Positions 12,082-22,038 of a stretch of 64,000 bases of DNA are shown here, piece by piece. Position 1 is the first letter of the stretch, and every line of letters starts with the position of its first letter. A model generated the notes under the pieces. That model searched no databases and was not told the DNA's origin. It saw only the letters and a program-made list of their open reading frames with translations. The position numbers and the translations under genes were made by a program. The stretch lies in assembly GCA_022841375.1 (NCBI GenBank), contig JALHRQ010000001.1, positions 124,001 through 188,000 of the forward strand, in the 5' to 3' direction. This stretch comes from Burkholderiales bacterium. Its GTDB lineage: Bacteria; Pseudomonadota; Gammaproteobacteria; Burkholderiales; SG8-41.

Positions 12082-12648
12082 TTAAACCGCAATCACTTCC
12101 ATGTCGGGCTCAATCTGCCGCACCAGGTTTTCAATCCCGGCGAGCGTTCCGGAAAGCGAACTCGGACAACTGCCGCAGGCACCCTGATAATGCACGGATA
12201 GCGTGTTGCCTTCGAGGCCGACGACGTACAGATCACCGCCGTCATTCTGCAGGTACGGGCGCACCTGTTCGTCGAGCGCGGCATTGATCTTGTCCAGCCG
12301 CTCGCGGTCTTCCGGGCTCAGTTTGGACGAATCCATCGCCTCGCTCGACTGCTCGGCCAGTTGCGCCGACTGCGCGTCAGCCGACGGGGCTTCACGGATC
12401 GGCACCGCCAGATCGCGCATCAATTTATCCCAGTTGGCGCCGCCGTCCTGCGTCACCGTGACCCAGTGATCAACGTAGAACACGTTGGTGACATGGGCGA
12501 TGTCAAACAAAGCCATTGCCAGCGGGTCGCCAACCGCCTGATCCGGCTTGTCATAAGAGCGTGTAATGCCCCAGGTCAGCGGCTCCCGCAGGATGAACTT
12601 CATCGCGTTGGGATTGGGGGTCGGTTCGATTTCGGCGATTTTCGGCAT
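12082..12648 (-). CDS. Nfu-type iron-sulfur cluster carrier
   Basis: The 188-residue protein has an N-terminal Nfu scaffold domain (EPTPNPNAMKFIL) and a C-terminal NifU domain with the CxxC pair in ACGSCPSS, which binds a [4Fe-4S] cluster at a dimer interface. The arrangement matches eukaryotic NFU1 and alphaproteobacterial NifU-like proteins, not E. coli NfuA, whose N-terminus is a degenerate A-type domain. It likely passes clusters from the SufBCD scaffold to client enzymes. It lies between sufU and the Rieske gene, all leftward. Confidence 0.9.
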   Translation of the reverse strand: MPKIAEIEPTPNPNAMKFILREPLTWGITRSYDKPDQAVGDPLAMALFDIAHVTNVFYVDHWVTVTQDGGANWDKLMRDLAVPIREAPSADAQSAQLAEQSSEAMDSSKLSPEDRERLDKINAALDEQVRPYLQNDGGDLYVVGLEGNTLSVHYQGACGSCPSSLSGTLAGIENLVRQIEPDMEVIAV

Positions 12649-12687
12649 GAATGAAAGTTGCAGATGCAGTTGCTGTTACGGTTTTTC

Positions 12688-13131
12688 TTATTCAGTAGAA
12701 GCGGTATCGCTGCCGGCAAACGCCGCGTGCAGCGTATGCCAGGGCAGGATCGCGCATTTGACGCGGGTGGGCAGTTCACTGACGCCGGCGAACACGGTCA
12801 GGCGTCCGAGGTGATGCGGCCCGCCGGTATCAAGCTTGCCGGTGGTCATGTCGCGGAATTCCTGCACCATCATCTCGGCATCCGTTTTGGTTTTGCCTTT
12901 GACCGCGACGGTCATCATCGACGCCGAAGCCTTGCAGATCGCACAGGCCTCGCCCTCGAAACCCACGGCCTCGACCTGATCGCCATTCAGCTTAAGCGAC
13001 AGGTGAATGTGATCGCCGCACAGCGGATTCACACCTTCCGCCTTGTGCGTGGCATCCGCGAGCATGCCCCAGTTGCGGGGCTTCTTGTTATGTTCCAGGA
13101 TCATTTCCTGGTAAAGGGCTCGACTATCCAT
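12688..13131 (-). CDS. sufU: SufU-like iron-sulfur assembly protein
   Basis: The 147-residue protein belongs to the IscU/SufU fold with three conserved cysteines in PLCGD, ACAICKAS and VKCAILPWHT. The spacing and the longer loop between the second and third cysteine fit SufU, which in Firmicutes and many betaproteobacteria is a zinc-containing sulfur acceptor for SufS. It directly follows sufS, from which it is separated by an inverted-repeat element. That agrees with a SufS-SufU sulfur-transfer pair; no sufE is present. Confidence 0.9.
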   Translation of the reverse strand: MDSRALYQEMILEHNKKPRNWGMLADATHKAEGVNPLCGDHIHLSLKLNGDQVEAVGFEGEACAICKASASMMTVAVKGKTKTDAEMMVQEFRDMTTGKLDTGGPHHLGRLTVFAGVSELPTRVKCAILPWHTLHAAFAGSDTASTE

Positions 13132-13150
13132 AAAATCAAAGTCAAAAAAC

Positions 13151-13225
13151 AGCCACAGAGGTCACAGAGAGCACAGAGAACGGCAAACCCGGTTTTCCTC
13201 TGTGATCTCTGTGCCCTCTGTGGCT
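13151..13225. repeat. CACAGAG inverted-repeat element, copy A (sufS-sufU gap)
   Basis: The element begins AGCCACAGAG and ends with its exact complement CTCTGTGGCT. Each arm holds three CACAGAG units spaced 9-10 bases apart, so transcripts can fold into a long hairpin. The loop is short, giving 75 bp overall. Related copies are at 16614-16736 and 58690-58828. Confidence 0.85.
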
Positions 13226-13239
13226 AAAGGTTTTGGGGG

Positions 13240-14484
13240 TCATGCAAATAATTTCTGTACGCGGCCGATCGATGCCACCAGCGCATCGACTTCGGCCATG
13301 GTGTTGTAAAACGCGAACGATGCGCGCGAGGTCGCCGGCACCTTGAAACGCTTCATCACCGGCTGTGCGCAGTGGTGTCCGGTACGGATCGCCACGCCGT
13401 CGTCGTTGAGCAGCGAGCCGACGTCGTGCGGGTGCACGCCTTCGAGCGCGAACGACAATACCGCAGCCTTTTTCTCGGCAGTCCCGATCAGGCGCACGCC
13501 GGGCACGCGGTTAAGCTGGTCCGTCGCGTAGTCGAGCAGATCGGTTTCGTGCGCCGCGATGCGCTCAATGCCGATGGCGCTGAGGTAATCAATCGCAGCA
13601 CCCAGCGTGATCGCTTCGCCGATGGGAGGCGTACCTGCTTCAAACTTGGCGGGAATCGGCGCGTAAGTGGTTTTTTCGAAGGTCACCGACAAAATCATGT
13701 CGCCGCCGCCCTTGAACGGCTGCATTTTTTCCAGCAGCGCGGCCTTGCCGTACAACACGCCGATTCCTGTAGGGCCGCAGAGCTTGTGGCCGGAGAAGGC
13801 GTAGAAGTCGCAATCAAGTTCCTGCACGTCAACCTTCAAATGCGGCGCCGCCTGCGCGCCGTCGACCAGCACCGGCACGCCGTGCTCATGCGCAATCGCG
13901 ATCATTTCCCTGACCGGCGTAATCGTGCCCAGCGCGTTTGACACATGGGTCATCGCCACGAACTTGGTGTTCACGTTGAACAACTTGCGATAGTCCTCGA
14001 CCAGCAGTTCGCCGCGGTCGTTGATCGGCACTACGCGGATCGTCACGCCCTTCTCTTCGGCAAGCATCTGCCAGGGCACGATATTCGAGTGATGCTCCAG
14101 CGTGGTGAGAATGATCTCGTCGCCGGCCTTGAAGAATTTGCGACCATAGCCCTGCGCCACCAGATTGATGCCGTCGGTGGTGCCGCTGGTGAAAATGCAC
14201 TCGCGCGATTCTTTTGCATTGATGAAGGCCTGGACCTTGTGCCGCGCCTTTTCGTATTCCGCAGTCGCCGTTTCCGACAGGTAGTGCACGGCGCGGTGGA
14301 TATTGGCGTGCTGCGCACTGCGGTATTTCACCCAGCGCTCGATGACCGGCTGCGGCATCTGACTCGATGCCGCATTATCCAGAAAAATCAATGGCTTACC
14401 ATTAACCTTCAGATCGAGGATCGGGAACTCCCGGCGCAGCGCAGCCACATCCAGCGGCGCCGCAAGTTTGTCACGCGCGCTCAT
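13240..14484 (-). CDS. sufS: Cysteine desulfurase SufS
   Basis: SufS is a PLP enzyme that takes sulfur from cysteine as a persulfide for the Suf scaffold. The 414-residue protein has the PLP lysine in SGHKLCGPTG (about residue 233) and the catalytic cysteine in GHHCAQP (about residue 371), diagnostic of group II desulfurases. Start ATG overlaps the sufD stop by four bases, so translation is probably coupled. A separate group I enzyme (iscS) is encoded in the same cluster. Confidence 0.97.
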   Translation of the reverse strand: MSARDKLAAPLDVAALRREFPILDLKVNGKPLIFLDNAASSQMPQPVIERWVKYRSAQHANIHRAVHYLSETATAEYEKARHKVQAFINAKESRECIFTSGTTDGINLVAQGYGRKFFKAGDEIILTTLEHHSNIVPWQMLAEEKGVTIRVVPINDRGELLVEDYRKLFNVNTKFVAMTHVSNALGTITPVREMIAIAHEHGVPVLVDGAQAAPHLKVDVQELDCDFYAFSGHKLCGPTGIGVLYGKAALLEKMQPFKGGGDMILSVTFEKTTYAPIPAKFEAGTPPIGEAITLGAAIDYLSAIGIERIAAHETDLLDYATDQLNRVPGVRLIGTAEKKAAVLSFALEGVHPHDVGSLLNDDGVAIRTGHHCAQPVMKRFKVPATSRASFAFYNTMAEVDALVASIGRVQKLFA

Positions 14485-15797
14485 ACGCCGGCCTCGGTGC
14501 GCGCCATCACCAGTTTCTCCAGCACGGCCACCAGCGACGGCACCGGAATGTGATCAATGATCTCGGCGCCAAACGCATAGGTCAGCAGGTTGCGCGCCTG
14601 CGCTTCCGGCAGACCGCGGCTTTTCAGATAAAACAGATGATCGGCATCGAGCTGGCCGACGGCAGCGCCGTGGGCGCACTTGACGTCATCGGCAAAAATT
14701 TCGAGCTGCGGCTTGGTATCCACATGCGCCTTGTCCGACAGCAGCAGGTTGCGGCTCTGTTGTGACGAATCGGTCAGCTGCGCGCCTTCGCGCACAAACA
14801 CCTTGCCGTTGAACACCGCATGGCCAGCGCCGCCGACGATGGTCTTGTGCGTCTGCTTGCAGGTGCCGTGCGGTTTGGTGTGATCCATCAGCGTGTGAGT
14901 ATCTGCAGTCTGCCGGCCGCCGATCAGCGCCAGGCCGTCGATTTCGATCTGCGCGCCCTCGCCTTGCTGGGTGATGTTCAGATTATTGCGCGACAGCCGC
15001 GCGCCCAGTGTCACCGCATGGGACTGGAAACGGGCATCCTTCGCCAGCGTCACCGCGCAGGTGCTGATATGAAAGGCTTTCTGGCTTTCACGCTGCAGCT
15101 TGATATGCCGCACCGATGCATTCGGCGCCACGGCGATTTCGGTCACCGCGTTGGTCAGATACGCCGCTTCACCGAGCGCGACATAATCCTCAATGACGCA
15201 GGCTTCAGCGCCGCCTTCGGCGACGATCAGGCAGCGCGGATAGGTGGCGACCCCATTGCCGGCGGCAACAAACAGCAAATGGATCGGCGCTTTCAGTTGG
15301 GCGTTGTTCGCCAGATGAATGAATACGCCGTGCTGCAGAAAAGCGGTATTCAGCGCGGTGAACAGATCATCACCGGCGGGCTCGTTACCAGCCAGCTTCC
15401 CCAGATGCGGCTCGACCAGCGCGGCATGCGATTTCAGCGCATCGGTCAACGCAATCACTGTCACGCCAGCGGGCAATGCCCCTCGCTGCGCCAGTTCCGG
15501 TGCCGGCACGCCATCGACGAACACCAGACTTATCGCCGCTTCCGGCACGGCATGGGCGGCAACATCGCCTGCCGAGACCTTGACCGCCGTGGTCACGGGC
15601 TGCACCTGCAGTTTGGTCAGCGGCGTCAGATCGGTGAAACGCCATTCTTCGTCACGCGTCGTCGGCACCGCCAGCGCATTGGCACGCTCCAGCGCCGCGG
15701 CACGACGTGCATCAAGCCACGCTGCAGGGCTTTTGGGCAGTGCACCGCTGCCGGCGAGCAGCGCCGCCACGTAGGGATGGGTGGCCGTAACGTTCAC
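14481..15797 (-). CDS. sufD: SufD subunit of the SufBCD scaffold
   Basis: SufD forms a heterodimer with SufB, on which SufC ATPase acts, to build [Fe-S] clusters. The 438-residue protein shows the C-terminal beta-helix and the conserved block [12 protein letters not shown] followed by [17 protein letters not shown], typical of SufD. Start and stop overlap neighbouring genes by four bases on both sides (sufC-sufD and sufD-sufS), indicating a tightly coupled operon. Confidence 0.95.
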   Translation of the reverse strand: MNVTATHPYVAALLAGSGALPKSPAAWLDARRAAALERANALAVPTTRDEEWRFTDLTPLTKLQVQPVTTAVKVSAGDVAAHAVPEAAISLVFVDGVPAPELAQRGALPAGVTVIALTDALKSHAALVEPHLGKLAGNEPAGDDLFTALNTAFLQHGVFIHLANNAQLKAPIHLLFVAAGNGVATYPRCLIVAEGGAEACVIEDYVALGEAAYLTNAVTEIAVAPNASVRHIKLQRESQKAFHISTCAVTLAKDARFQSHAVTLGARLSRNNLNITQQGEGAQIEIDGLALIGGRQTADTHTLMDHTKPHGTCKQTHKTIVGGAGHAVFNGKVFVREGAQLTDSSQQSRNLLLSDKAHVDTKPQLEIFADDVKCAHGAAVGQLDADHLFYLKSRGLPEAQARNLLTYAFGAEIIDHIPVPSLVAVLEKLVMARTEAGV

Positions 15798-16588
15798 GCC
15801 ACAGCCTTTTTGCTTATTTTGTTATCTTCGAGCAGCCAGTCGTAACCACGTGATTCCAGTTCCAGCGCCAGTGACTTGTCGCCGGACTTGATGATGCGGC
15901 CGGCGGACATCACATGCACGTAATCGGGCGTAATGTAGTTGAGCAGGCGCTGGTAATGCGTCACCAGCACGCAGGCGTTGTCGGGCGTGAGCAGCTTGTT
16001 GACGCCGCCGGCAACCACGCGCAATGCGTCGATGTCGAGGCCGGAGTCGGTTTCATCAAGCAGCGACAGCTTCGGTTCGAGCAGGGCCATTTGCAGGATT
16101 TCGTTGCGCTTTTTTTCGCCGCCGGAAAAACCGTCATTGACGCTGCGGCTCAGAAACTCCGGATTCATTTCCAGCAATTTCATTTTGTCGCGTACCAGAT
16201 CGTCGAACTCCAGCGGGTCGAGTTCGTCCTTGCCGCGACCGCCCTGCACCGTGTTGTAGGCGAGGCGCAGGAAGGAGCTGTTGGTGACGCCGGGGATTTC
16301 CACCGGATACTGGAAGCCGAGAAAAATGCCGGCGCGGGCACGTTCATCGGACCCCAGTGCAAACAAATCCTTGCCCTCAAACAGCACTTCACCGCCTTTG
16401 ACCACATAGGCCGGATGCCCCGCCAGCACCTTGGCGAAGGTGCTCTTGCCGGAGCCGTTGGGCCCCATGATCGCGTGCACTTCGCCGGCACGCACGGTGA
16501 GGTTGATACCCTTGAGGATATCCACCCCCGCGACGGTCGCCGTCAGGTCGCGGACTTCGAGAATTGTTTTTGCGTTCGCGTTGATCAT
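15794..16588 (-). CDS. sufC: Fe-S assembly ATPase SufC
   Basis: SufC is a soluble ABC-type ATPase that drives conformational change in SufBD. The 264-residue protein has Walker [10 protein letters not shown] near residue 42, the signature [11 protein letters not shown], and Walker [13 protein letters not shown]. These are characteristic of SufC, including the ETDSGLD variant. An inverted-repeat element separates it from upstream sufB; sufD overlaps its stop. Confidence 0.96.
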   Translation of the reverse strand: MINANAKTILEVRDLTATVAGVDILKGINLTVRAGEVHAIMGPNGSGKSTFAKVLAGHPAYVVKGGEVLFEGKDLFALGSDERARAGIFLGFQYPVEIPGVTNSSFLRLAYNTVQGGRGKDELDPLEFDDLVRDKMKLLEMNPEFLSRSVNDGFSGGEKKRNEILQMALLEPKLSLLDETDSGLDIDALRVVAGGVNKLLTPDNACVLVTHYQRLLNYITPDYVHVMSAGRIIKSGDKSLALELESRGYDWLLEDNKISKKAVA

Positions 16589-16613
16589 GTTATTTAAAAC
16601 CTAAAACCTTTTT

Positions 16614-16736
16614 AGCCACAGAGGGCACAGAGATCACAGAGAAAACCGTTGTTCATTTCGCCACCAAGACACGTAACTGGCATCAGAGACTCAACATTCC
16701 TCAAAACTCTCTGTGTTCTCTGTGTCCTCTGTGGCT
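16614..16736. repeat. CACAGAG inverted-repeat element, copy B (sufB-sufC gap)
   Basis: The element has the same AGCCACAGAG...CTCTGTGGCT termini and triplicate CACAGAG arms as copy A, but a longer unrelated loop (123 bp overall). It lies inside the suf operon, so the hairpin is expected in the polycistronic message. Confidence 0.85.
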
Positions 16737-16759
16737 GCTTTTGAATTTGCCTTTCAGCT

Positions 16760-18193
16760 CTACCCCACACTACCTTCCAATTTCAAACCGAGCAGCTTGG
16801 TCGCCTCGACGGCGAACTCCATCGGCAGTTGCTGGAAAACGTCCTTGCAGAAGCCGTTGATGATCATCGACACCGCTTCTTCGGTGGGGATCCCGCGGCT
16901 CTGAAAATAAAACAACTGGTCTTCGCCGATCTTCGACGTGGTGGCTTCGTGCTCCACTTTTGCCGTCGGATTGTTGACCTGGATATACGGAAAAGTGTTG
17001 GCTCCGCACTGGGTACCGATCAGCATGGAATCGCATTGCGAAAAGTTGCGCGCGCCGTCCGCCTTCGCGCCGATCTTCACCAGACCGCGGTAGCTGTTGT
17101 TGGAGCGCCCGGCCGAGATGCCCTTGCTGATGATCGTGCTTTTGGTATTTTTGCCGATGTGGATCATCTTGGTGCCGGTATCGGCCTGCTGCATGTGGTT
17201 TGTCAGCGCTACCGAATAAAACTCGCCGATCGAGTTGTCGCCGAGCAAAACGCACGACGGGTATTTCCAGGTGATCGCCGAACCGGTCTCCACCTGAGTC
17301 CAGGAAATCTTCGAGTTATGCCCCTTGCACAGCCCGCGCTTGGTGACGAAGTTGTAAATGCCGCCGACGCCGTTCTCGTCCCCCGCGTACCAGTTCTGCA
17401 CCGTTGAATATTTGATGTCGGCATCGTCCAGCGCCACCAGCTCGACCACCGCCGCATGCAATTGATTGGTATCGAATTGCGGCGCGGTGCAGCCTTCAAG
17501 GTATGACACCTTGGCGCCTTCTTCAGCAATGATCAGCGTGCGTTCGAACTGTCCGGAATCCTGGGTATTGATGCGAAAGTAGGTCGACAGGTCCATCGGG
17601 CATTTGACGCCCTTGGGAATAAAGCAGAATGAGCCGTCGGTGAACACCGCGGAGTTGAGCGCGGCGTAAAAATTGTCTCCAGCCGGCACCACCGAACCCA
17701 TATATTTTTTGACCAGTTCCGGATGGTTGTGCACGGCCTCGGAAATGGAGCAGAAAATGATGCCGACTTCGGCGAGCTTTTCCTTGTACGTCGTGGTCAC
17801 CGACACCGAATCAAAAATCACATCGACCGCAACGCCGGCCAGCGCTGCGCGCTCGTGCATCGGTACGCCAAGTTTCTCGAAAGTCCGCAGCAGTTCGGGA
17901 TCGACCTCATCCATGCTCAGTTTCTTTTTCGGCTTGGGTGCGGCGTAATAGCTGATCGCCTGGAAATCGATTTTCGGGTAATGCACGTTCGGCCACTGCG
18001 GCTCGGTCATGGTCAGCCAGTGACGATAGGCCTGCAAACGAAACTCGAGCAGCCATTCCGGCTCGTTCTTTTTCGCCGAAATCATGCGAATGGTGTCTTC
18101 GCTCAGACCCTTGGGCGCCGACTCGGACTCGATGTCAGTGACAAAGCCGTGTTTGTACGGCTGGCTGACGAGGTTGTCTAAAACGGTGCTCAT
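16760..18193 (-). CDS. sufB: SufB subunit of the SufBCD scaffold
   Basis: SufB is the scaffold subunit on which clusters are assembled. The 477-residue protein contains the family blocks [37 protein letters not shown] and [23 protein letters not shown]. The start at 18193 (MSTVLDNLV) is the family-like N-terminus; the longer ORF reads back into the gap after the A-type carrier gene. It lies 43 bases downstream of that gene. Confidence 0.97.
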   Translation of the reverse strand: MSTVLDNLVSQPYKHGFVTDIESESAPKGLSEDTIRMISAKKNEPEWLLEFRLQAYRHWLTMTEPQWPNVHYPKIDFQAISYYAAPKPKKKLSMDEVDPELLRTFEKLGVPMHERAALAGVAVDVIFDSVSVTTTYKEKLAEVGIIFCSISEAVHNHPELVKKYMGSVVPAGDNFYAALNSAVFTDGSFCFIPKGVKCPMDLSTYFRINTQDSGQFERTLIIAEEGAKVSYLEGCTAPQFDTNQLHAAVVELVALDDADIKYSTVQNWYAGDENGVGGIYNFVTKRGLCKGHNSKISWTQVETGSAITWKYPSCVLLGDNSIGEFYSVALTNHMQQADTGTKMIHIGKNTKSTIISKGISAGRSNNSYRGLVKIGAKADGARNFSQCDSMLIGTQCGANTFPYIQVNNPTAKVEHEATTSKIGEDQLFYFQSRGIPTEEAVSMIINGFCKDVFQQLPMEFAVEATKLLGLKLEGSVG

Positions 18194-18236
18194 GAATGCA
18201 TCCTGAAAATCGGGGTAAGGGTGATCAGGGCTTGGT

Positions 18237-18572
18237 TCAGCCGCCCGCCTTGACCGTAAAGCTTTCACCGCAGCCGCAGGTAGCGTCGACGTTGGGATTT
18301 TCGAGCTTGAACGTTTGCTTCAAACCATCACGCACATAGTCGACGGTGGAACCGTTAAGAAACTCCAGACTTTCGCCATCGACCACCAGTTTGGCGTCGT
18401 GCGCTTCGAATACCTGATCAGTGCCCTGCACCGCATCGGCGTAGTCGTAGGTGTAAGCCCAGCCCGAGCAACCGGTTTTTTTCACGCCCACGCGCAGGCC
18501 CAGCCCTTTGCCGCGTTTGGCGAGCTGCGCCTTGATCTGCTTTGCTGCACTTTCCGTCAGTTGCAATTTCAT
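18237..18572 (-). CDS. A-type iron-sulfur carrier (IscA/SufA/ErpA family)
   Basis: The 111-residue protein carries the three conserved cysteines of A-type carriers in [10 protein letters not shown] and TCGCGESF. These proteins receive clusters from a scaffold and deliver them to apo-enzymes. Position between iscS and sufB suggests it serves this cluster, but sequence alone does not separate IscA, SufA and ErpA roles. Confidence 0.93.
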   Translation of the reverse strand: MKLQLTESAAKQIKAQLAKRGKGLGLRVGVKKTGCSGWAYTYDYADAVQGTDQVFEAHDAKLVVDGESLEFLNGSTVDYVRDGLKQTFKLENPNVDATCGCGESFTVKAGG

Positions 18573-18592
18573 TTCAGACTCCCGGATTTCAA

Positions 18593-19738
18593 TCAGACCG
18601 CAACGGCCTGCATCGTGCGCAGCCGCTGCATCACACCCGCCAGCGCCTGCAAAAATCCATCCACCTGTTCCGCGGAATTGGCCGCCCCCAGTGAAAAACG
18701 CACGGCGCCGCGCGCCAGTTCAGGCGCAACGCCCATCGCCAGCAGCGTGCCGGACGGCGCGTTGTCGGTGCTGGAACAGGCTGCGCCTGAGCCCACCGCA
18801 TACCCAACCTTGTCGAGTTCGATCACCAGCGCCTCGCCGTGTATGCCGCGAAACGCGAAATAAGAAGTATTGGGCAGCCGCGGCACGTTTGCGCCAAAAA
18901 TCATCGCGCCCATGCCGGTCAATCCGCGTTCCAGCCGCTCGCGCAATGCAGCCAGCCGCGGTGCCAGCTCCTGCAATCGCGATGCCGCAATTTCACAAGC
19001 CGCGCCAAAGCCGACAATCGCCGGCACGTTTTCGGTGCCGCCGCGCAAACCGCGTTCCTGGCCACCACCGGCAAGCACCGCGCGTAAATCGAGCCGCTTG
19101 TCGACCACCAGCGCACCCACGCCCTTGGGGCCGTAAATTTTGTGCGCCGACAGCGTCAGCGCCCGCACATTCAGCGCTGCAAATTCCACCGGGATCTTGC
19201 CCAGCGCCTGCACCGCATCGGTATGCATGATCGCGCCGGCGCGTTTTGCCCGTTCCCCCACGGCTGCAATATCCTGGATCACGCCAGTTTCATTGTTGGC
19301 GAGCATCACCGACATCAGCGCCGTTTTTTCGGCCAGCGCGGCATCCACGTCATTGAGGTCAATGGCGCCGTCGCGGGTCACTTTCAGCTTGCGGAATTTC
19401 CAGCCCTGGCGCACCAGATCCTGCGCCGGTGCGGTAACACAGGGATGCTCAATGCTGCTGACTGCGATCTGACCCGGCTCCATGCCTGCGGCCATGCCGC
19501 GGATGAACAGGTTGTTGGCTTCGGTGCCGCCGCTGGTAAACACCACTTGCGCCGGCTGCGCGCCGACAATCGCCGCCACCTGCTCGCGTGCGCGATCGAC
19601 TGCCGTGTGCGCGACCGTGCCGAACTCATGGCGGCTGGACGCATTGCCGCACTGCTCGCGCAGGAACGGCATCATCGCCTCCAGCACGCGCGCATCCAGC
19701 GGCGTCGAAGCGTTGTGGTCGAAATAGACGTGCGACAT
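18593..19738 (-). CDS. iscS: Group I cysteine desulfurase (IscS/NifS type)
   Basis: The 381-residue PLP enzyme has the PLP lysine in LSAHKIYGPKG (about residue 199) and the mobile catalytic cysteine in GSGAACSS (about residue 319), the group I signature. That distinguishes it from the group II SufS encoded 4 kb downstream in the same direction. It is shorter than E. coli IscS (404) and closer in length to NifS-type proteins. It follows iscR by 24 bases. Sulfur supply for clusters or tRNA thiolation are both possible. Confidence 0.93.
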   Translation of the reverse strand: MSHVYFDHNASTPLDARVLEAMMPFLREQCGNASSRHEFGTVAHTAVDRAREQVAAIVGAQPAQVVFTSGGTEANNLFIRGMAAGMEPGQIAVSSIEHPCVTAPAQDLVRQGWKFRKLKVTRDGAIDLNDVDAALAEKTALMSVMLANNETGVIQDIAAVGERAKRAGAIMHTDAVQALGKIPVEFAALNVRALTLSAHKIYGPKGVGALVVDKRLDLRAVLAGGGQERGLRGGTENVPAIVGFGAACEIAASRLQELAPRLAALRERLERGLTGMGAMIFGANVPRLPNTSYFAFRGIHGEALVIELDKVGYAVGSGAACSSTDNAPSGTLLAMGVAPELARGAVRFSLGAANSAEQVDGFLQALAGVMQRLRTMQAVAV

Positions 19739-19762
19739 GGGGAAAGAAGCGGCAAAACCCGG

Positions 19763-20239
19763 TCAGGCGGTAACCGCGTCCTGCTTGCGCGCGACCTTGC
19801 GCATATCGTGAACCGGCGCAATACCCGCTTCCTTGGCGCGCTGGTTCTCCACCAGTTGGCGCAGCGTCACTGAGCCGAGATAATCAAAAATGCGCTCGTT
19901 AAGGTTGGCCCACAAGTCATGCGTCAGGCACTTTTCGTCATCCTTGCAGTTTTCCTTGCCGGCACACTGTGTTGCATCGATCGGTTCATCGACCGCGAGA
20001 ATGATTTCGGCCACCGTCAGTAGCGACATGTCGCGTGCCAGGCAATAACCGCCACCGGGTCCGCGCACCGAATCCACAATCTGCCGGCGCCGCAATTTGC
20101 CGAACAGCTGTTCCAGGTACGAGAGCGAGATGCGCTGCCGCCCGCTGATTTCGGCCAGTGTCACCGGCCCCGTGCCGTGACGCATGCCCAGATCCACCAT
20201 AGCGGTGACTGCAAATCGGCCTTTAGTCGTCAGTCTCAT
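19763..20239 (-). CDS. iscR: Rrf2-family iron-sulfur regulator IscR
   Basis: IscR represses iron-sulfur assembly genes when it holds a [2Fe-2S] cluster. The 158-residue protein has the N-terminal winged helix (MRLTTKGRFAVTAMVDL) and the cluster ligands CAGKENCKDDEKCLTHD. This reproduces the C-x5-C-x5-C-x2-H spacing of true IscR and distinguishes it from RsrR or NsrR. The start at 20239 is the conserved family N-terminus. It heads the iscS-sufBCDS cluster and probably controls it and itself. Confidence 0.96.
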   Translation of the reverse strand: MRLTTKGRFAVTAMVDLGMRHGTGPVTLAEISGRQRISLSYLEQLFGKLRRRQIVDSVRGPGGGYCLARDMSLLTVAEIILAVDEPIDATQCAGKENCKDDEKCLTHDLWANLNERIFDYLGSVTLRQLVENQRAKEAGIAPVHDMRKVARKQDAVTA

Positions 20240-20254
20240 ATAGCACCTCAAATA

Positions 20255-20275
20255 ATCATTTAAAAACAAATACTT
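20255..20275 (-). promoter_or_regulatory. Shared AAGTATTTGTTTTTAAATGAT motif in the iscR leader
   Basis: The motif lies 16 bases before the iscR start codon, downstream of the promoter below, so it is in the 5' untranslated region. It matches 20 of 21 bases with the copy at 9439-9459. Confidence 0.45.
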
Positions 20276-20322
20276 ATTAATAACCCTCAATTGCCCAAGA
20301 CAATGTCCTACCAACACACTCA

Positions 20323-20351
20323 AGTATAGATAAACCCCGGGATTTAGTCAA
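20323..20351 (-). promoter_or_regulatory. Sigma-70 promoter of iscR with an IscR half-site
   Basis: On the minus strand TTGACT (-35) and TATACT (-10) are separated by exactly 17 bases, about 84 bases upstream of the iscR ATG. The -35 hexamer is embedded in ATAGTTGACTAAAT. This matches the left half of the E. coli type 1 IscR site consensus; the right half matches poorly. Autoregulation is therefore likely but not proven. The promoter overlaps the last codons of cysE, so the cluster has its own promoter apart from cysE. Confidence 0.75.
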
Positions 20352-21066
20352 CTATGCGATTAAGGCTGCCGGCGTCGAGTTTGGACTGTTCGGCCCCTTC
20401 AATTTGCAGTCCCAGGCGTTTCAGTTCAGCAAGAATCTGGTCGATGCGCTGATCGGTTTCAGCGCTGTGATCAATCAGCGCGTGCATTGCCCGCGCAACC
20501 GGGTCGTTGGCGTCACGCGCCACTGCGTAGGCAGCAAAGCCTGCTGTCGATTCGTGGGACTCCACCAGCCGCGCCGGTATGCCGATAGCAGTGGCGTGAT
20601 CCGGAACATCTTTCACCACCACGGCATTGGAACCGATTTTCGCCTGCTCTCCGATGATGATCGGCCCCAGCACTTTTGCGCCGGCACCAATGACCACGCC
20701 GTTTTTCAGTGTCGGATGACGTTTGCCCTTGTTCCAGGTGGTGCCACCGAGCGTGACGCCGTGATAGATGGTGCAGTCGTCGCCGATCTCCGCGGTTTCA
20801 CCGATGACGACGCCCATGCCGTGATCGATAAAAAAGCGCCGGCCGATGCGCGCGCCGGGATGAATTTCGATGCCGGTGAGCCAGCGTGCGCCGTGCGCAA
20901 CCCAGCGGCCCAGCCATTTAAAGCCGTGAGTCCACAGCCCGTGCGATACACGGTGGGCCAGCAACGCATGGAAACCCGGGTAACAAGTCACCACTTCCCA
21001 ACTGCTGCGCGCAGCGGGGTCGCGTTCAAAAACGACGGTGATTTCTTCCTTGATACGCTCAAACAT
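20344..21066 (-). CDS. cysE: Serine O-acetyltransferase CysE
   Basis: CysE makes O-acetylserine, the carbon skeleton for cysteine, which is the sulfur donor for the desulfurases downstream. The 240-residue protein has the left-handed parallel beta-helix hexapeptides ([24 protein letters not shown]) and the active-site block [13 protein letters not shown]. The C-terminal tail is longer than in short CysE forms. It is the gene immediately upstream of iscR in the same direction. Confidence 0.95.
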   Translation of the reverse strand: MFERIKEEITVVFERDPAARSSWEVVTCYPGFHALLAHRVSHGLWTHGFKWLGRWVAHGARWLTGIEIHPGARIGRRFFIDHGMGVVIGETAEIGDDCTIYHGVTLGGTTWNKGKRHPTLKNGVVIGAGAKVLGPIIIGEQAKIGSNAVVVKDVPDHATAIGIPARLVESHESTAGFAAYAVARDANDPVARAMHALIDHSAETDQRIDQILAELKRLGLQIEGAEQSKLDAGSLNRIVD

Positions 21067-21175
21067 TAGCGTGACCTGAACAATGGGGTATTCGTGCGAA
21101 GAAGCCTACTATTTTAATCAGGATTTCAGGGTGGCGGAAAATCCTTTTGTAAACATGAGGTTAATAACCCCACAT

Positions 21176-21907
21176 TTAATCCCGCTTTTTGGAGGTGATC
21201 AGGCTGCTGAGGATTCCGCGCAGGATATTGACCTCCTCCACCTGCAGGCGCGAGCGGGCAAACAGCCGGCGCAAGCGCAGCATCAGTTTGCGCGGGTGCG
21301 CCGGATTGAGGAACCCGGTCTGGGTCATGGTGCTTTCCAGATGACCGAAAAAGGCTTCGACTTCTTCGTGCGTGGCCAGCCGTTCATCCTTGGGCACCGG
21401 CAATGCGCCACCGCAGGCGAGCCGCAGTTCATAACAAAACACCTGCACTGCGGCCGCCACGTTCAACGACGAGAATTCCGGATCAACCGGTATGCTCGCC
21501 AGCAGATTGCAGCGCCCGACCTCGTCATTGCTGAGCCCGGAAGTTTCATTGCCGAAGACAAAAGCGACGGGGTGAGACTGGGCCACAGCAGCCGCCTGGG
21601 CCGCCGCCGCGCGTACATCGACCATCGGCACCGCGACATCGCGGCTGCGCGCCGAGCAGGCAACCGCGAATGTGGTGCCCAGCAAAGCCTCATCCAGCGT
21701 GGCGCACACCCGCACTGTTTCCAGCACATCGGTTGCGCCGACGGCGAACCATTGCGTCTGCGGATCCGGATAACGTTGCGGATTGACCAGCGCAAGGTCG
21801 GTGATGCCCATCGTACGCATCGCCCGCGCCGCCGATCCGATGTTGCCGGGGTGTGCGGTGTTGCAGAGGACGATGCGAATATTTTTGAGTGGGTCAGTCG
21901 GGATCAC
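21176..21907 (-). CDS. trmJ: tRNA (cytidine/uridine-2'-O-)-methyltransferase TrmJ
   Basis: TrmJ methylates the ribose at position 32 of several tRNAs. The 243-residue SPOUT protein opens with [25 protein letters not shown] (motif 1) and contains [15 protein letters not shown] (motif 2) and [16 protein letters not shown] (motif 3, the knot). A C-terminal helical extension follows. In E. coli, trmJ likewise precedes iscR and suhB lies next to trmJ, and the same neighbourhood is seen here. Confidence 0.95.
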   Translation of the reverse strand: MIPTDPLKNIRIVLCNTAHPGNIGSAARAMRTMGITDLALVNPQRYPDPQTQWFAVGATDVLETVRVCATLDEALLGTTFAVACSARSRDVAVPMVDVRAAAAQAAAVAQSHPVAFVFGNETSGLSNDEVGRCNLLASIPVDPEFSSLNVAAAVQVFCYELRLACGGALPVPKDERLATHEEVEAFFGHLESTMTQTGFLNPAHPRKLMLRLRRLFARSRLQVEEVNILRGILSSLITSKKRD

Positions 21908-22038
21908 GTAAAATACGGCCGGTCACGCCGGTCCGGAATGATGTTGACAGTTTGATCGCATCTCCGTCCGCTGGCGCAGACAGCCGTTTTTTGCTCTTCG
22001 CTGTTTCGCTCTTTTTAAATCACTCATCGCAGCCCACC

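Noticed and set aside
20240-20323. Upstream extension of iscR (MSVLVGHCLGQLRV...)
   Set aside because: Runs through the promoter and leader; the family N-terminus MRLTTKGRFAV starts at 20239.
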